From Excoecaria cochinchinensis (Eukaryota; Streptophyta; Magnoliopsida; Malpighiales; Euphorbiaceae): a stretch of DNA of 64,000 nucleotides. The notes under the pieces are model-generated. The model saw nothing but the letters and a program-made list of their open reading frames with translations, searched no databases and was not told where the DNA came from. The stretch's first letter is position 1. Each line of letters starts with the position of its first letter. The translations under genes and the position numbers were made by a program. The stretch spans positions 10,425,501-10,489,500 of the forward strand of contig CANTUQ010000043.1 in NCBI GenBank assembly GCA_947683425.1, in the 5' to 3' direction. Shown one piece after another: positions 1-10,097 of this stretch.

Positions 1-731
1 TGTAGTTTTGCATGATAATACTTGTATTGTGTATGGTATTCTGTCTGCCTTAGTTGTTTTCGACATGAGTATATGGATATGGATATGAGTGTCCGAATGA
101 ATGTCTTTAATATGCCAGCGTGATTATATATGTGATATAAATGTCTGCATATGCCATTTGCATGTGTTATGCCTTGACGACCATTGTGAATGGTCGTCCA
201 TATTGCTTGCGTGTTCTCCCCACTAAGCGTTTATCGCTTAGCACGGGTTTTTTTCCCGTGCAGGTTGCAGGTTTGGTTCTGTTCGAGTCACGCATCTGCA
301 AAGTCAGCCACATAGGAGTTAGAAGTTTTGTATTTTGTTCAGCTTCTGTATTTTGGATCTTGTGTTTCTATAGCCTTTTGTATATGTATTTATTATGCAA
401 TCATCTTGATGTAATATTTCTGATGATGGAAGCGTTAAAATCCTTATGTATTAAGTTACTCCTTGGTTTTATTATTCGCTTTATTCTTCTGCTGATTAAA
501 AGAGTGTATGTGTGTGTGTATGTGCTTATGCTTCCACTTCGTGCTTGCGAGTGTGTGAGTTAATGCATGACTAGCTTTTGCCCGCAAGGTAAGTTTTTAA
601 TTATTCCGCATTTATGCATGTATGATTATGTATGAATGTATGCTTCTGCATAATGTAAGTATGGATGTATATGAGTGAGCGGCGGTAGCGCTCTCCGGCG
701 TCCTTCCAATGGGGACGTAGGGGGTGTTACA
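1..731 (+). mobile_element. 3' part of a gypsy LTR (family A), element inserted in pol
   Basis: The stretch matches, with divergence, the last ~700 bp of the 4-kb LTRs at 5320-9345 and 10135-14159 and ends in the same ggggtgttaca terminus. It carries the conserved double hairpin at 223-261 and a 10-bp-stem hairpin around 178-200 (gacgaccatt gtg aatggtcgtc). The next bases, attat, are the expected 5-bp target duplication; its partner would lie upstream of the window. The element interrupts a gypsy pol exactly inside the tract that reads on at 732. The small ORFs here look like chance frames. Confidence 0.85.
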
Positions 732-1671
732 ATTATCGAAGGTTTGTGAAGGGGTTTTCGGTCATCACCGCTCCTATGACTAGACTTTTGAGAAAAGGAG
801 TTAAGTTTGAATGGTCTGACAAGTACCAATCATGTTTTGAGCAGTTAAAGAGATTGTTGATCGAAGCTCCTGTACTTACTCAACCCACTTCGTGTAAGGA
901 GTTTGTATTGTACAGCGACGCTTTAGGAGTTGGACTTGTCTGTGTTCTAATTCAAGAGGGTAAGGTTGTGGCTTATGCATCTCGTCAGTTGAAGCCTCAT
1001 GAGAAGAATTGTCAGACGCATGATTTAAAGTTAGCTGTTGTGATCTTTGCTCTTAAGATTTGGTGGCATTATCTATATGTGGAGACATGTAGGATTTTCA
1101 CGGACCACAAAAGTTTGAAGTATCGCCTCACGCAGAAAGAGTTGAATATGAGGCAACACCATTGGTTGGAACTGTTTAAGGACTACGACTGTATTTTGGA
1201 ATACCATCCGGGCAAAGATAATGTTGTTGCGGATGCTTTGAGTCAAAAGTCAGTTTCAGCCCTCTTATTGCAGTGTTATAAGTGGAGATTGGATTCGGAA
1301 GGGGCTCTGGTTGCCCAATTGAAAGCTAAGCCATCTTTGAGGTAGTTGATTGTCAATGTGCAGAAAGACGATGAGAAGCTGCAGAAGGTATTCCAGGAGG
1401 TTCAGAATGGTAAGCAATCTAAGTTTTCTGTTTTTGATGGGGTGGTTATGTATATGAATCGTTTGTGTGTGCCTGAGAATGATGAGTTAAAGAAGAAACT
1501 TCTTTGTGAAGCACACACTATGGTGTTCACTATATATCCTGGTAGTGAGAAGATGTATCGAATTTGAAGCAGTTTTATTGGTGGTCTGGGATGAATAGAG
1601 ACATTGTGGAGTTTGTGGCTAGATGGTTGTCTTGTCAGCAGGTAAAGACCGAGAATCAAGTTCCTTCGGTA
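732..1671 (+). pseudogene. Gypsy pol fragment: RNase H to integrase zinc domain (duplicate copy 1)
   Basis: Translation gives the end of the RT connection (RRFVKGFSVITAPMTRLLRKG), RNase H (LYSDALG near 910, HDLKLAVV, FTDHKSLKY near 1100, NVVADALS near 1230) and the start of the integrase HHCC region (TVYPGSEKMY-like near 1540, SCQQVK near 1635). A stop follows LRPSLR at 1343 and a frameshift lies near 1565. The sequence then jumps at 1672 back to the protease/RT linker, which marks the join of a tandem duplication with 2496-3436. This is a dead remnant; the family is Tekay-type chromovirus. Confidence 0.9.
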
Positions 1672-3436
1672 CTGTTTCTGTAGTTAGGGAGTTTGAGGAT
1701 GTGTTTCCTAGTGAGTTGCCTGGGTTACCTCTGGAGAGGGAAGTGGAGTTATCCATAGAGATATTGCCGGGTACTGCTCCTATTGCTAAGGTACCGTATC
1801 GAATGGCTCCTGTAGAATTGAGGGAACTTAAAACTCAATTATAAGAGCTATTGGATAAAGGCTTTATTAGACCCAGCATATCTCCTTGGGGAGCTCCGAT
1901 TTTGCTTGTGAAAAAGAAAGATTGTACGTTAAGGATGTACATTGACTATCGGCAGATTAATAAAGTTACTATGAAGAATAAGTATTCATTGCCTAGGATT
2001 GAGGACTTATTTGATCAGCTTAGAGGTGCAGGAATCTTTTCTAAGATTGATCTACGGTTTGGGTATTATCAGCTTAAGGTTAAGGATGAAGATGTGGTTA
2101 AGACTGCATTTTAGACACGATATGGCCACTATGAGTTCCTTGTGATGCAATTTGGTTTGACTAATGCTCCAGTGGCTTTCATGGATCTGATGAACCGAGC
2201 ATTTAGGCCATATCTTGACCGATTTGTTGTGGTATTTATTGATGACATCTTGGTGTACTTGCAAATGAGAGTGAGCGTGAAGAGCATCTTCGGATAGTGC
2301 TTCAGGTGTAGAGGGATCACCATCTATTTGCAAAGCTCAGTAACTGTGATTTTTGGCTTAAGGAAGTATCTTTCTTGGGTTATATTATTTCGGTTGAGGG
2401 AATTCGAGTTGATCCAGCTAAGATTGAGGCTATTGTGAATTGGAAGGCACCTAGGAATGTAACAGAAGTGAGAAGTTTCCTAGGTTTGACTAGGTATTAT
2501 CGAAGGTTTGTGAAGGGGTTTTTGGTCATCGCTGCTCCTATGACTAGACTTTTGAGGAAAGCAGTCAAGTTTGAATGGTCTGACAAGTACCAATCATGTT
2601 TTGAGCAGTTAAAGAGATTGTTGATCGAAGCTCCTATACTTACTCAACCCACTTCGGGTAAGGAGTTTGTATTGTACAGTGATGCTTTAGGAGTTAGAGT
2701 TGGTTGTGTCCTGATGCAAGAGGGTAAGGTTGTGGCTTATGCATCTCGTCAGTTGAAGCCTCATGAGAAGAATTATCCGACGCATGATTTAAAGTTAGCT
2801 GCTATGATCTTTGCTCTTAAGATTTGGAGGCATTATCTGTATGGGGAGACATGTAGGATTTTCACGGACCACAAAAGTTTGAAGTATCTCCTCACGCAGA
2901 AAGAGTTGAATATGAGGCAACGTCGTTGGTTGGAATTGTTTAAGGACTACGACTGTCTTTTGTAATATCATCCGGGCAAAGCTAATGTTGTTGCAGATGC
3001 TTTAAGTCGGAAGTCAGTTTCAGCCCTCTAATTGCAGTGTTATAAGTGGAGATTGGATTCGGAAGAGGCTTTGGTTGCCAAATTAAAAGCTATGCCGTCT
3101 TTAAGGCAGTTGATTGTTGATGCGCAGAAAAATGATGAGAAGCCGCAGAAGGTATTCCAGGAGGTTCAGAATGGTAAGCAATCTGAGTTTTCTATTTTGG
3201 ATGGGCTGCTTATGTATAGGAATCGTTTGTGTGTGCCCGAGAATGATGAGTTAAAGAAGAAACTTCTTTGTGAAGCACACACTACGGTGTTCACTATGCA
3301 TCCTGGTAGTGAGAAGATGTATCAGGATTTGAAGTAGTTTTATTGGTGGTCTAGGATGAAGAGAGACATTGTGGAGTTTGTGGCTAGATGTTTGACTTGT
3401 CAGCAGGTAAAGGCTAAGCATCAAGTTCCTTCGGTA
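732..3436 (+). repeat. Direct tandem duplication inside gypsy pol
   Basis: Positions 732-1671 and 2496-3436 are the same RNase H/integrase segment, offset by about 1764 bp, with scattered substitutions. The join at 1672 links ..ttccttcggta to the protease/RT linker. The expected left partner (RT part of copy 1) would lie upstream, beyond the LTR inserted at 731. The divergence between copies indicates an old duplication. Confidence 0.85.
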
Positions 3437-3636
3437 TTGCTCACCCCTTTACCCATTCCTCTGTGGAAATGGGATGACATCACCATGGACTTTGTATCAG
3501 GTTTACCATTAACTCAGAAGAAGCATGATTCAGTTTGGTTATTGTAGATTGACTCACCAAGTTAGTGCATTTTCTGCCGGTCAGAGTTGATTATTCGAAG
3601 GATAAGCTCGCTGATATCTATGTGAGTAAAGTGGTC
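1672..3636 (+). pseudogene. Gypsy pol: RT, RNase H, integrase N-terminal part
   Basis: Reading from VREFEDVFPSELPGLP (protease/RT linker) the frame gives RT blocks (GFIRPSISPWGAPILLVKKKD, YRQINKVT, PLPRIEDLFDQL-like, FVVVFIDDILVY near 2230), then RNase H (SDALGVRVG, FTDHKSLKYL) and integrase HHCC plus the first catalytic Asp region (MDFVSGLP near 3490). Stops interrupt it at about 1842, 2112, 2963, 3029, 3335 and 3545. The homology stops at about 3636 in VSKVV, just before the VRLHGVP block; it resumes at 17463 after the nested block, with roughly 400 bp of integrase missing. Confidence 0.92.
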
Positions 3637-5009
3637 CCTCAGGCATGAGCACGACTGGGTCGTGCTCTTCGAGCACTACTCGTGCTCATGCTCTCTGCCA
3701 GAGCACGTCTCGTGTTCTAGAACATGACTAGTGCTCTAGCTCTCACACTGCTCCCTCAGATGGCATAAAAGAGAAGAAAAGAGGAAGAAATACTCACCAG
3801 ATGGACACGACTCACCGCCCAAGCACGACTAGGACAAGCACACAAACAACAAACAAAGGAAATGAAATCATGGAAGAGATAGCTAACGCAATTTTCCAAT
3901 TTTTTGAAACCCTAACGTCGTGAAATTCACCCAGAACCCAGAATTCCCAGAAAATCATCCCATCTTAAACCCAATTCAATTTTTAGCTGAAATTATACTT
4001 TTCCAACACCTAAAACCCACGTAAAACATTATAAAAACACCTCTTTCAACAACAACCCACTCAAAACATAGATTAACTTAATCAATATATGCAAAAATTC
4101 CAGAACCCAAAAAAAAATGACAGTAACTCACTCTCATTCACATTGATTTCATCACACCCTTATTCAAAAGCACAAGATACACCAAATCAAACTCGTAATA
4201 GTTATATCAACATGCAATTCATTACCCATAAAATTTCCAGCCAAATAAATCAACCTTTCACAACCATTCACAAAATATCAAAATGCAGAATATTCCCAAA
4301 CCTAAAATTCTTTGCTTCGAATCACTTAGTTCCACTACTCCCAGCTATTTCCTTGCCCTTGGGATTGTGAGGGAACTAAGCTAAACACAACACACAAAGG
4401 AATACACCATACACAACCCTAATTAAATCCAAACCCAACAAAGAAGAGAAGAAGATGAACAAATGGAAGAACAAGATGAAGAATGGAATAACTTACTAAA
4501 AGAATGAAAGAAGATGATTAATCTTCCACCAACAAGACTTGAATCTATGCTAGGGTTTCTAAAGAAGAGAAAAGGAAGAAGGAGAGTGGGAAAGAGGGAT
4601 AACGGGAATGAAGGGTAGTTCTGCCTCTTTCCCTTTGCTCTTTCTTTTTCTTTTTCTTTTCCTAACCCTAGACAAGTGTCATCTCCCTATTGGTGGAGAT
4701 TAATCACTCACACCTAAAAGACATGCATACATTGCACACTATACAATCCCAACTTAAAACACCCTAATAGTGTGTGAGTAAAGCACACAACCACCACACC
4801 ACTACTCACACCCTACAATGGTTTGTTCATGCACACACACAAATATATCCCAACTAATTCACACCCTAATAACATACATGCATCCACATGCTAAAAAAAT
4901 TCTTAAAACATACATTTCTACCCAAAATACCCTTATGACATGCCCAACACATACCATGCATGCACACATAAATGGGCTCATACTACTAGGGGGCAAACAG
5001 GATGTGACA
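3637..5009 (-). mobile_element. 5' half of a gypsy LTR (CCCTAGTAG type), truncated
   Basis: On the minus strand the LTR starts at 5009 with tgtcacatcctgtttgcc and ccctagtag, like the LTRs starting at 51343 (plus), 38405 (minus) and 17462 (minus). It carries a CT-rich tract and a gtaagt-like site near 4490 (minus). It ends at 3637 within a cassette of gagcacgac/gtcgtgctc palindromes (3640-3770). The 3' half of this LTR is absent at the left edge; the pol of the surrounding plus-strand gypsy stops abruptly there. No gene is visible; short ORFs in this AC-rich stretch are not convincing. Confidence 0.8.
3640..3770. repeat. Palindromic cassette, gagcacga/tcgtgctc type
   Basis: Several nested inverted repeats of gagcacga..tcgtgctc occupy the LTR slot where other LTRs of the window carry different palindromes. 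The LTR breaks off inside it. Confidence 0.7.
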
Positions 5010-5285
5010 ACCCTGCTCTCTGTAGCGAGCACGACGCACGTCGCAATCGCTACAGAAGCCCTTCCTGCCCACCCTATTTTTTCAAAGTGATTCTTTTGCC
5101 CCACTTTGCACGGTTTCTCACTATTGCATGGTGTACGGTTTTGCTTATGCCTTAACGATATATTATTCTAGTGTTATAATAGTGAATATTAAATGATAGT
5201 GTTTTGATTCGTGTATTTGGATTAAATTTAAACTACTGTATTTGTTAGTGAGTAGTTAAGCCTGAAGTGTCAAGGTAGTGGATAA

Positions 5286-5299
5286 TTAAGCATGCTTAA
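5286..5299. promoter_or_regulatory. 14-bp palindrome ttaagcatgcttaa of the LTR
   Basis: Perfect palindrome, preceded by aagtgtcaaggtagtggataa as in four other TTAAGC-type LTRs (41285, 45225, 48641, 55184). The TTAGGC-type LTRs have ttaggcatgcctaa at the matching place (7727, 12541, 25515, 32724, 36752, 53008). Its conservation suggests a cis function; what binds or folds there is unknown. Confidence 0.7.
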
Positions 5300-6394
5300 G
5301 AAAGGTTAGTGAGTGCAGCTGTCACACCCCAAAATAGCCCTGGTCGGATTATGCATGCTAAGTCGGGATCGGAAGGGTATTTCAGTAATTTTGTGCATGT
5401 GAAATTTGGAATGTTAAGGACCTAATTGATAAGATAATTAAGTTTGTTAAGAAAAGAAATGTGTAAGTGAGTGAAGTGTATTTTGTTTAAGGACTTAAGA
5501 GCATTTTATTAATTTGGAATAGTTGAGTGGATTGTGTGGTCCTATTGGGAGCTGCCATGTGGGTTTTTAGGTGGGCATTGAAAGAAGAAAAAGAAGAAAG
5601 AAGTAAGAGGAAGAGAGAGAGGGAAAAACACAGATTTTGGTTTGGCTTTCCCGTCTCCCTCATCTCACGCTCCTCCTTCTTCTTCTCCTCTCCTTTCTTT
5701 GCTTTTCCTTTCATTTTCCTTGGCTTGGAGTTGTGTTTGGCTTGGGTTGTGCTTTGCTTTGAAGAGGTAAGTGGGAGTTTAACGTGCTGTTCTTCTTCGT
5801 CTTCTTTCTCCTGTTTTGGTTGAGTTAGGGTTTGGACTAAAGATTTTGTGGGTTTTGTTTGTGCAAGCTTTGGGTGATAAGAAGAAGGTTAAAGGCAAGG
5901 AAAAGAGTGAGGTTTGATCTTGAAGTTGGAAGCCTGATTATGGAACGTGATTTTGAGGTTTGGGAGCTCTGTTTACTGCATTTGGATTTCTTAATGTTTT
6001 TGCCCTAAATCTCACTTAGGATGTATATGTGTTTGCATTTCTGGAAATTGGTGTGGTTTAGAATGTGTACATGCATGATTAAGTGAGTAAATGTGTTAGT
6101 AATGCATGACAAGTATTGAATTGGAAGTTCTGAGTTTGGGTTTTGAACTGACTGTATTTTTAGGGTTTATGCTCTAGAATGGATTAAATGTGTTTAAGCA
6201 TGGTTTTAATGATTTGATTGTTGAATTAAGTAGCAATTGTCTTGTTATGCTGTTTGGGACATCGATTGAAAGGTAAGATGAGTTTGGTGGTGTTTTGAAT
6301 GAGATTGAAAATGAATTTATCGAGTTCTTGGAGTTCTGGTAACTGGGAATGGAAAATCGCGTCTCTGTAGAATTTCCAGTGTTCTGTGTGAGGC

Positions 6395-6830
6395 GAGTCA
6401 TGTCTCGTGACTTAGAGTCACGACGTGACTCATGTGAAGGGCAGCGTGACTCCCAGTTGCGAAGCGTGACTCTTCTCTCTGTGAGAGGAAAGTCACGTCT
6501 CGTGACTTAGGGTCACGACGTGACCCTTGTGTATGGCGAAGCGTGACTCCAGTCGCGAAGCGTGACTCCTCTCTCTGTGAGAGGGAAGTCACGTCTCGTG
6601 ACTTAGAGTCACGGCGTGACTCTGGAAAGGGCAAAGCGTGACTCCTCTCTCTGTGAGAGGGAAGTCACGTCCCCGTGACTTAGAGTCACGGCGTGACTCT
6701 TGTGAGGACAGGCGTGACATAGAGTCACGTCCCGTGACTCTCTAGTAGGTCACGAGACGTGACACTAGGTCACGCCGTGACCCTCCTGTGAGGTCAGTCA
6801 TGAGTCATGACATGACTTGTGACCGACCCC
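6395..6830. repeat. Palindromic cassette, GTCACG/CGTGAC type
   Basis: About four imperfect tandem units of roughly 70 bp, each built from inverted gtcacgtctcgtgac / gagtcacggcgtgactc motifs and a cctctctctgtgagagg hairpin. It is CpG-rich compared with its AT-rich surroundings. The same cassette is at 11210-11644 in the partner LTR. Confidence 0.85.
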
Positions 6831-7726
6831 TCTTCAGCTCCTTTTTCCAATTTCGCCCAGTTTTAACCAAAATGAATTTCCTATCTCTTCTGTATGGGTC
6901 TTCACTGCTATATAAATTATGTTATACTGTTATATGCTCCTGTATAGCTTTTCTGTTTTGATTTGTTCCCCCGTGACCAGTTTATTGTAAAATGACTTTT
7001 AAATGCTTTTATGGCTTTTTCCTCTATTGTATGCTATCTCATTTTGCTCATCTGATTGGTTAGCCTATTTCAGTTATGATTAGCAATATGTTATGCATGT
7101 CTTTGATTGAATTCCTCTCTAAGAATAATCTGCCATGCTTAAATGTATATTGCATCGTCCCGCGATTAAGATTATGTGCTTGTACTCATTGGCATAGTAT
7201 GTTTTCCCCATTTGTTCCTGATATGCTTTAGCATTGTAATATGTTTGGATGTAATTAATGGAATTATTGCATGCTCCAGTATATGACTCGTATGAAGTTT
7301 GATTGGCATCCTGTTATGCCAAACTTATTTGAATAATATGGTTGATGTTGGAATACATTGTTATGCTTTAGCCTTAAACTCAATGTGTTATGTTAATAGT
7401 AATTTGGACTATGCATGGTTTATGCTTAGTATCTTCACCTAATCCAAGTTTAGGATTATGTTTTGATAATCATTGGTATGATAGTGTTTCTATACCTGAT
7501 TCTTGGCATGCTTTAGAACATTGTTTAATGTTAAAATATATGGACTGTATTATGTTTTGCAAAGGGAATTGTATGAGATTTGATCAACTTTATGAGCATA
7601 TGTATATGTCTATTGTACTCTGATTTATGCATGATGTATATATTTGTATATATATATTTATGCGTTGTACGATTCGAAATGTGTATTGTTTGATGCATGA
7701 CCTGCGAGAGTCAGTCTAGTGGATAG

Positions 7727-7935
7727 TTAGGCATGCCTAATAGAGTCTTATGTAGCTGCAGCGCCTTTCGAACGTTTGGACCCCGATCAGGTCCCCCGTT
7801 TGGTTCCTCGCGAACCCCCCATCTATACGGATCTTCGTGATCCTTTTTAATGTATTTGGATCGGGTTAAGATCCCCCATCAGTGAAATGCTTTGTGACAA
7901 AATAAAATGGTTTTCGATTGGTACCCGTAAGGTAC
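7727..7935 (+). promoter_or_regulatory. Hairpin chain of the LTR
   Basis: Starts with the palindrome ttaggcatgcctaa (7727-7740), followed by four short hairpins: ggacc..ggtcc (7778-7794), ggttc..gaacc (7802-7816), ggatc..gatcc (7829-7843), ggatc..gatcc (7858-7874), and then gtacc cgtaa ggtac (7921-7935). Equivalent hairpins occur in the other TTAGGC-type LTRs. Probably an RNA or DNA structure; its function is inferred only. Confidence 0.6.
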
Positions 7936-8836
7936 TATCTGTACACTCGTTATCCACTATTGTGAGTCAGCAGGTGTTTTATTGGTTTCTGTTATTTTGA
8001 AATAACCATATGAGAGTGATATCCGTTTGAGCATGTTAAGTATTTCAGGAATCAGTTAGTTGTATTTGAATGTGACTATGGGTTTTAAATGTATGTCTGT
8101 ATTATGTCAGCATGATTTTATAGTTAACATGATTATCTGTACTTATCATATGATTTGTTATAAGTTTCTGAATGCTTTGAAATGATTCGACTGATGTATT
8201 TAAGTATATGACTTAAGCATAGTTTCGTTATATATTAGCATGTGAATCGAAGCAGTTATGGCGGTAAGTATGTAATGTTTAACTGTACTTTCTGCATGAT
8301 GATGATATGAATGTAATACTAAGTGGTTATGCCTTCAGTCTGCGTTATCAGAATGTTTCTGCATGATGCTTAATATATATTAGAGTTGCGCAGCGGTATT
8401 GTGATGCTCTAAATGTTATCCTTTGGATATTTGACTAGTGTTTGTGTTTGGCATGTCTAAGTATGTTAAATGGCTAGCATTCTTAACATGATGGTTAGGT
8501 TGTCAGTTCATGAGTGGGTATTTAGTTATGTCAATTGCATGAGTAAATCTCTTGTGACTCTGCACAGTAAGAAGTTGATATTTGCTACCCATGTAGGTTT
8601 ATGCATGAGATATAGTATGTGGTTCAGCATGATGATGCTTGTATTGTGTATTGTATTATGGCTGTTTTAGTCTATCCTGAACATGAGGTTATGGTCTGAT
8701 TGTGAGTTATCGAATGAATGCCTTTACTATGCCAGCATGATCATATTTGTTATGAATATCTGCATTTGTCATCTGAATGTGTTTTGCCTTGGCGACCATT
8801 GTGAATGGCCGTCCATATTCTTGTGTGTTCTCCCCA

Positions 8837-8874
8837 CTAAGCGTTATCGCTTAGCACATATTTCCTTTCCGTAC
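8837..8874 (+). promoter_or_regulatory. Double hairpin of the LTR (second stem degraded)
   Basis: ctaagcgttatcgcttag forms a 7-bp stem. The second stem has mutations here (gcacata..tccgtac), whereas the partner LTR at 13651-13688 keeps gcacgga..tccgtgc. Confidence 0.7.
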
Positions 8875-9350
8875 AGGTGGCAGGTTTGGTTCTGTTCGAG
8901 TCGCGCTTCTGCAAGGTCGGCCACGTAGGAGTTAAAAGTTCTGTATTTTGTTCAGCTTCTGTATTTCAGCTTTTGTGATTCTGTAGTATTGTATATGTAA
9001 TTATTATGTTTCGTTCTTGAGTTTTCCTTGGGAATGTAATAGTTAGTATGTCCTTATGTTTAGTTATTCCTTTGTTTTATTATTTTGATTATGCTTCCGT
9101 TGAATGGTCATATGTATGCCTTTGTGTATGCTTTTGCTTAGTGCTTGCGTGTGCGTGAGTTATTGCATGTTCAGTCTTTACCGCAAGGTAAGTCAAGGTA
9201 AGTTTTTAATTAATCAGTATTTCTGTTTGCATGTTATGTATGAAAGTATGCTTCCGCATTGTGCATGTGTATATCTGTATATGTGAGCGTCGTGTAGCGC
9301 ATCCGTCGGCGTCCTTCCAACGGGGACGGCGATGGGGGTGTTACAGTTAG

Positions 9351-9363
9351 TGGTATCAGAGCC
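9351..9363 (+). other. Primer binding site (initiator Met tRNA)
   Basis: tggtatcagagcc follows the 5' LTR terminus after gttag. It complements the 3' end of plant initiator-Met tRNA and primes minus-strand cDNA synthesis. Confidence 0.9.
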
Positions 9364-9473
9364 CAGGTTTGATGGTTCTGGGTATGTTGTTTGTTATGTG
9401 TTGAGTCTTTGCATGAGAGTCAGTTTTGTGTCGTGGCCTAATGCAGATGCGTCTTATTTTGTGTCATGTCTAG

Positions 9474-10055
9474 ATGGAGTCTGATCCTAGTGAGAATGCG
9501 GGCGAGACAACAGAAAGTGTGAACCGAGTTAATGCTGATCAGGATGTTTCTGAGCATCTTCCAGTCGAAGATTCTGGTCGTGTTTCTGATGATAGGGCAT
9601 TAGTACAAGGATTGATTCGGATTTTGGATAGATTGACTGCTCCTCGTGCTTCTCAAGATTTTGTTCAGCATGTTCCTCAGAAGAGAAAAGGATCGGTTAG
9701 TGAAGTGCCAGCAGGGAAGAGGGTTCGAGAACCTTCAGTGTATCAATAATGTCAGAAGCAACATGGGATCAAGTGTAAGAAGTGGGTACCGTCAGTATGT
9801 CAGCACTGCCAGAAGCGACATCGGGGTCCATGTCGGAAGCTTTCAGGTGCTTGTTTCAGGTTTGGCAGTATGGAACACCGGATTGCTGATTGTCCTAAGA
9901 AGATGAGTGAGAGTCTAGCTGGGCAAGCTAGAAAGGATGTGGAGGATTTGCTCAGATCTTCTCGAGTGTCTTCAGAGTTTGTAGCATCTAGCAAGGATTC
10001 GAAGGAGACCGCAGGTTCTTCTGGTAAGTTAATTTGCAAGCTTTTATCTAAGTAA
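9474..10055 (+). pseudogene. Mini-Gag (N-terminal part plus zinc knuckles), one in-frame stop
   Basis: The frame starts ATGGAGTCTGATCC, as do the gag frames at 42194 and 49577. One TAA at 9747-9749 splits an otherwise open frame of about 193 codons. The N-terminal part has an acidic MESDPSE start and LTAPRASQDF; the part after the stop has CQHCQKRHRGPC and CFRFGSMEHRIADC, a zinc knuckle whose second Cys is Phe. The capsid core between these two parts, present in the other gag copies, is missing. It may produce an RNA-binding fragment or nothing; the leader before it (9363-9473) is conserved among the gag-only elements. Confidence 0.8.
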
Positions 10056-10097
10056 GTTTTGTTTGTTTGGGTTGTGTGGATGTAAGTGTTTCGCTGT

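Larger units (their letters stand above)
5320..9345 (+). repeat. 5' LTR of the gag-only element
   Basis: Starts tgtcacaccccaaaatagcc and ends ggggtgttaca. In order it holds a CT-rich tract (5640-5720), a donor-like gag/gtaagt at 5766-5767, a palindromic cassette (6395-6830), the palindrome at 7727-7740, a chain of short hairpins (7778-7935), a ccatt-gtg-aatgg hairpin (8796-8808) and the double hairpin (8837-8874). Six-frame ORFs inside it (for instance 5527-5823) recur unchanged in the other LTR and show no protein features, so I do not call them genes. Confidence 0.92.

Noticed and set aside
5527..5823. 98-codon ORF repeated at 10342-10638 with a hydrophobic, signal-like stretch
   Set aside because: Repetition is due to the two LTRs; the sequence is a CT-rich LTR tract without protein features.
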